64,000 nt of DNA from the NCBI GenBank assembly GCA_903813345.2, contig CAIIXF020000009.1:15959759-16023758 (forward strand), given 5' to 3'. The translations under genes and the position numbers were made by a program. Below the pieces are notes generated by a model, which saw nothing but the letters and a program-made list of their open reading frames with translations, did no database searches and was not told the origin of the DNA. Of this stretch, positions 61,059 through 64,000 are shown piece by piece (within the stretch, counting starts at the first letter, position 1; the number at the start of each line of letters is the position of its first letter). This DNA is from Owenia fusiformis. Lineage: Eukaryota > Annelida > Polychaeta > Sabellida > Oweniidae.

Positions 61059-64000
61059 TACTTAAATTTTAAATAACATTTATTGTCAATTGAAAATCAA
61101 AAATCAAGGTTTATTTTTTAAACTATTTACTAAAATAATGGAGAATTTTTTTGAGTTCATAAGTTCAACATATTTAAAGCACTGGTGGATCCAGAAGGCA
61201 ACAAAGGGGTTGGGGCGCTTTTCAAATCAGACGATATTCCGAGCTGACATTTTGACCCCTAAATTGAAAAGGCCGATATTTTTATAATTTGGATTAAAAA
61301 GGCCAAGTAATGCTCAGAAAGGCCCACTAAAGAAAGCCCTGGAAAATTTTATGCTCAAATTTTTTCTGGGCTCACCCAAGGGGGAAGCTGTGTTTCATTC
61401 AGTGCTTCCATGCCATCTATACGCAATGTACGTCTCATTCAATGAGCAAACTCACAACAGAGAAAGGGCTCAAATTACGTTAAGAGTAATCATAAAAATG
61501 GGTTTCGGTATATCTAAATAAACAAATCTCATAAAAGTAGCAAATGAGTACCAAAAAATACTTTTCATCTATACCATTTCGTTTTACTCTAAGATTTGCC
61601 ATTCAGCTTTTCAGTACTTCCGTCGCACATTCTCATTGGTCAGTGAGTATGCCATACATGTTGGGTGAGAATGTGATACACCGCAAGTGAATCTGTCAGA
61701 TTCACTCGGGGAATATTCCATATATTTTTATCATGTTTACTGGTTAACAAAGGGATCATTTTGACATTATATCCAATCAGACAGTTTTTATTTGGTTTTT
61801 ATCTGTATTCTAAGTCTTTTTTACTCAAGATGATATAATGCATCTCACATATTTCCATCTTTGTATACCTTAAATATCTATAAAAATGATTAATTACTGA
61901 AATACTGCAAAAATTAACTCGAAATTTGTGGGGTACACATAACTGCCGGAAAAGGTTGGTTCAAATTCATTATGGCAAGATTTGGGGTGGGTTTGCACAA
62001 ACCCTCCGAACCCCTTCTTCCTATGACCATGCCATATCATAAGCTAAATCTATGCAATCTGTTGAGAATACTTAGGGGCAAGTTGTATTGAAGCTTCCAT
62101 TTACAAGGGTGTTCCATATGTTTCAGGAATGATGCTGTATTTTAGTGGTTTTCTTTTCAATCGAGCTAAATTTTTAACAAAATGTGTCCAAATATGTTGT
62201 GAATAAGTTGGGAAAGTTTAATATCATGAAGCTCAATAGACTTAATGATACAGTTGCTATCTTACCCAGGGGTAAGATAGGTGGAGCAGTTGTGGCTATG
62301 TGCAAAACATGAAATATTTGTAAAAACAGTCATTTTTTTATAAAGTGCTAGAAAGTATTAGGTTGTCATAGTTACATCAAAATTGTCAAAAATTAAAGCA
62401 AAAATTAAGGTGGATTCTTTGAAATTAAAAAAATTGTCATTATTGATGGTATCACAATTGACACCCATGGCATGACATGACATGAGTCACAAAGGAGAAA
62501 CTGGTCATTTTGGCTAAGTGCAGCCAATCAGATGTTTTGGATTATCTGTCTCAGATTCCCTTGATTTGAATCCCTTATACCACTTATACACTCTTGAGGT
62601 TGTTGTCCCCGTATATACTCCCAAGGTATTTAAATTTAACTGCTGCAGAAAACTTATTTTTCACAGTCTTGGACTGTTGGGCGTTACCTTAGTTGAAATT
62701 CATCTTTTACTGATGACATTTTCACTTTTAAAGATGGCCACTCAGTCAAAATGACCTGTGATTATTCTCCTTTCGTACACATGACATGAAAGGTTTTCAA
62801 TTGTGATATATCATCAATGATGACAATTCTTTTTACATTCCAGGAATTCACCTTACCTGCATAGATTTAATCTTAATCCTTTTTAAGACATAACTGGGTT
62901 CTAGTCTAGCGGTAGACACAGTAGGGGTCGTTTTGTAGTAGAAAGTTTTTTTCTTTGCATTTTTGGATACCTTATTGTGTCTACATAATATATTAGGAAG
63001 ATGCAAAATTGTGCAGGTTGAGCATTTTTTATAAAATGACATTGAAATTATGTAATCATTTCAGAGGTGGGCGTGGCACTTTACTTAACATATTGTCATA
63101 TAAAGGTTGTATTTTCACCTCAATAGACTGATATCTTAAAGTGTAAGCATGCTAGTAATAACTACAGATAGCTAGAAATGATTTATGAGCTGAATGTAAA
63201 GCAATTAAATGATATATTATGTAACAATTTCAGGTGGATGTGGCAATTTTGCTACTTTTTACTCATTTTCACTTTTTCAGCTGAGCTTAATATTTTTGTA
63301 ACTATTCCTATTAGAATAGAATATCCAAGTGTGCATGTTTATGCAGAAATATTACCTTAATGCACATTTCTGCAATTTGAATGTCTTTTTAAGTAGGCAT
63401 TGAAATTACGTAATTATTTGAGAAGGGGGTGTGGCACTATTTACCTAACACTATCATATGAAGGTTGTTCCTGTACATGAAATAACCGTTTTTCAAAGTT
63501 AATAACTGTTTGTTGTAACTATAGATACCTAAAATGAAATATGTGCAAAAAGTTAATTAATTGCATAACAAATTATGTAACAATTACAGGTGGGTGTGGC
63601 AATTTCTATTTCCTCATCTTCACTTTTTCAGCAGAGCTTCCTAAAATTTGTACCGTGTAGTTATGTAACTATGATATGATATTTGTGTAATTCTACTATT
63701 ATAATTATTATGTGAGTATATTTCATAAAGAGCATTGGGATTATGTAAACACTTCAAAAATGGGCATATTAGAGTTGTTAATATACCAGCAGGTATGGGT
63801 TGGTTCGCACCTGGAATGAAAAGTTTTTCTTTGTAAATGGTTACTGTATCATATTCAAGATAAATTACGATTCAAATAGACATGGCAAATTATGAAATAC
63901 AATAGTAGACTCAATATTTAGATTACATATTGCATAATGCGTATTGCTTGATATTTCGGGATATGATACAAATCTGATGTTTTTAAATTCACCTATGCCT
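61059..64000. other. Right end, no gene recognised
   Basis: AT-rich. Contains an ATATGCCATA repeat block (61640-61740) and two diverged copies of a GTGGCACTTTAC / GGTGGGTGTGGCAATTT segment near 63060-63290 and 63425-63640. COQ7's 5' exons were searched for by eye here and not found. Confidence 0.5.

Noticed and set aside
62848-63042. Possible COQ7 upstream exon on the minus strand
   Set aside because: A donor-like GTAAGG follows, but the peptide does not resemble any part of COQ7.

Overview
This window looks like nuclear DNA from an animal. It is AT-rich, its genes are split into short exons with GT-AG introns, and the introns are full of terminal-inverted-repeat (TIR) elements, satellites and a decayed LINE. 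The gene content and repeat style suggest a marine invertebrate, most likely a mollusc or other lophotrochozoan. That placement is an inference and was not tested.

The dominant gene is on the minus strand. It runs from a signal-peptide exon at 45147 down to at least 5861, where an exon ends in a good splice donor, so the 3' end lies beyond the left edge or in exons I could not see. I reconstructed 32 coding exons plus one doubtful exon. All junctions agree in phase and give about 1,774 codons. The domain order is: signal peptide, C-type lectin, LDLa-like, three CUB domains, four sushi, two calcium-binding-type EGF, four sushi, two HYR, one six-cysteine sushi, an unassigned block of about 178 residues, then cysteine-rich GCC2/GCC3 (ephrin-receptor-like) repeats. 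From sushi-HYR-HYR-sushi-unassigned-GCC2/GCC3 the order matches polydom/SVEP1. The N-terminus (lectin, LDLa, CUB) does not. The product should be a secreted or cell-surface mosaic protein for adhesion or recognition.

A second minus-strand gene, COQ7 (mitochondrial demethoxyubiquinone hydroxylase), is represented by its last three exons between 56174 and 52931. Its 5' exons probably lie past the right edge. About 4 kb of repeat-rich DNA separates the COQ7 stop codon from a possible TATA box and 5' UTR exon of the large gene near 48.9-49.0 kb.

Layout: 1-2517, a ~370-bp satellite with an inversion at its centre; 2518-5232, a 5'-truncated, frameshifted LINE on the plus strand; 5861-45147, the mosaic gene with introns carrying at least eight TIR or foldback elements, several with clear target duplications; 45206-48733, a 49-bp satellite interrupted by another repeat, probably inside a 5' UTR intron; 48934-52930, intergenic with duplicated dispersed repeats; 52931-56174, the COQ7 3' exons; 56483-61058, a TA-flanked TIR element that contains a Mutator-like 1.56-kb element with a 9-bp target duplication; 61059-64000, no gene recognised.

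Two orphan exon candidates lie on the plus strand inside an intron of the large gene: a signal-peptide exon at 7739-7840 and a 49-residue open exon at 13161-13308. They may belong to a nested gene or have been captured by transposons.
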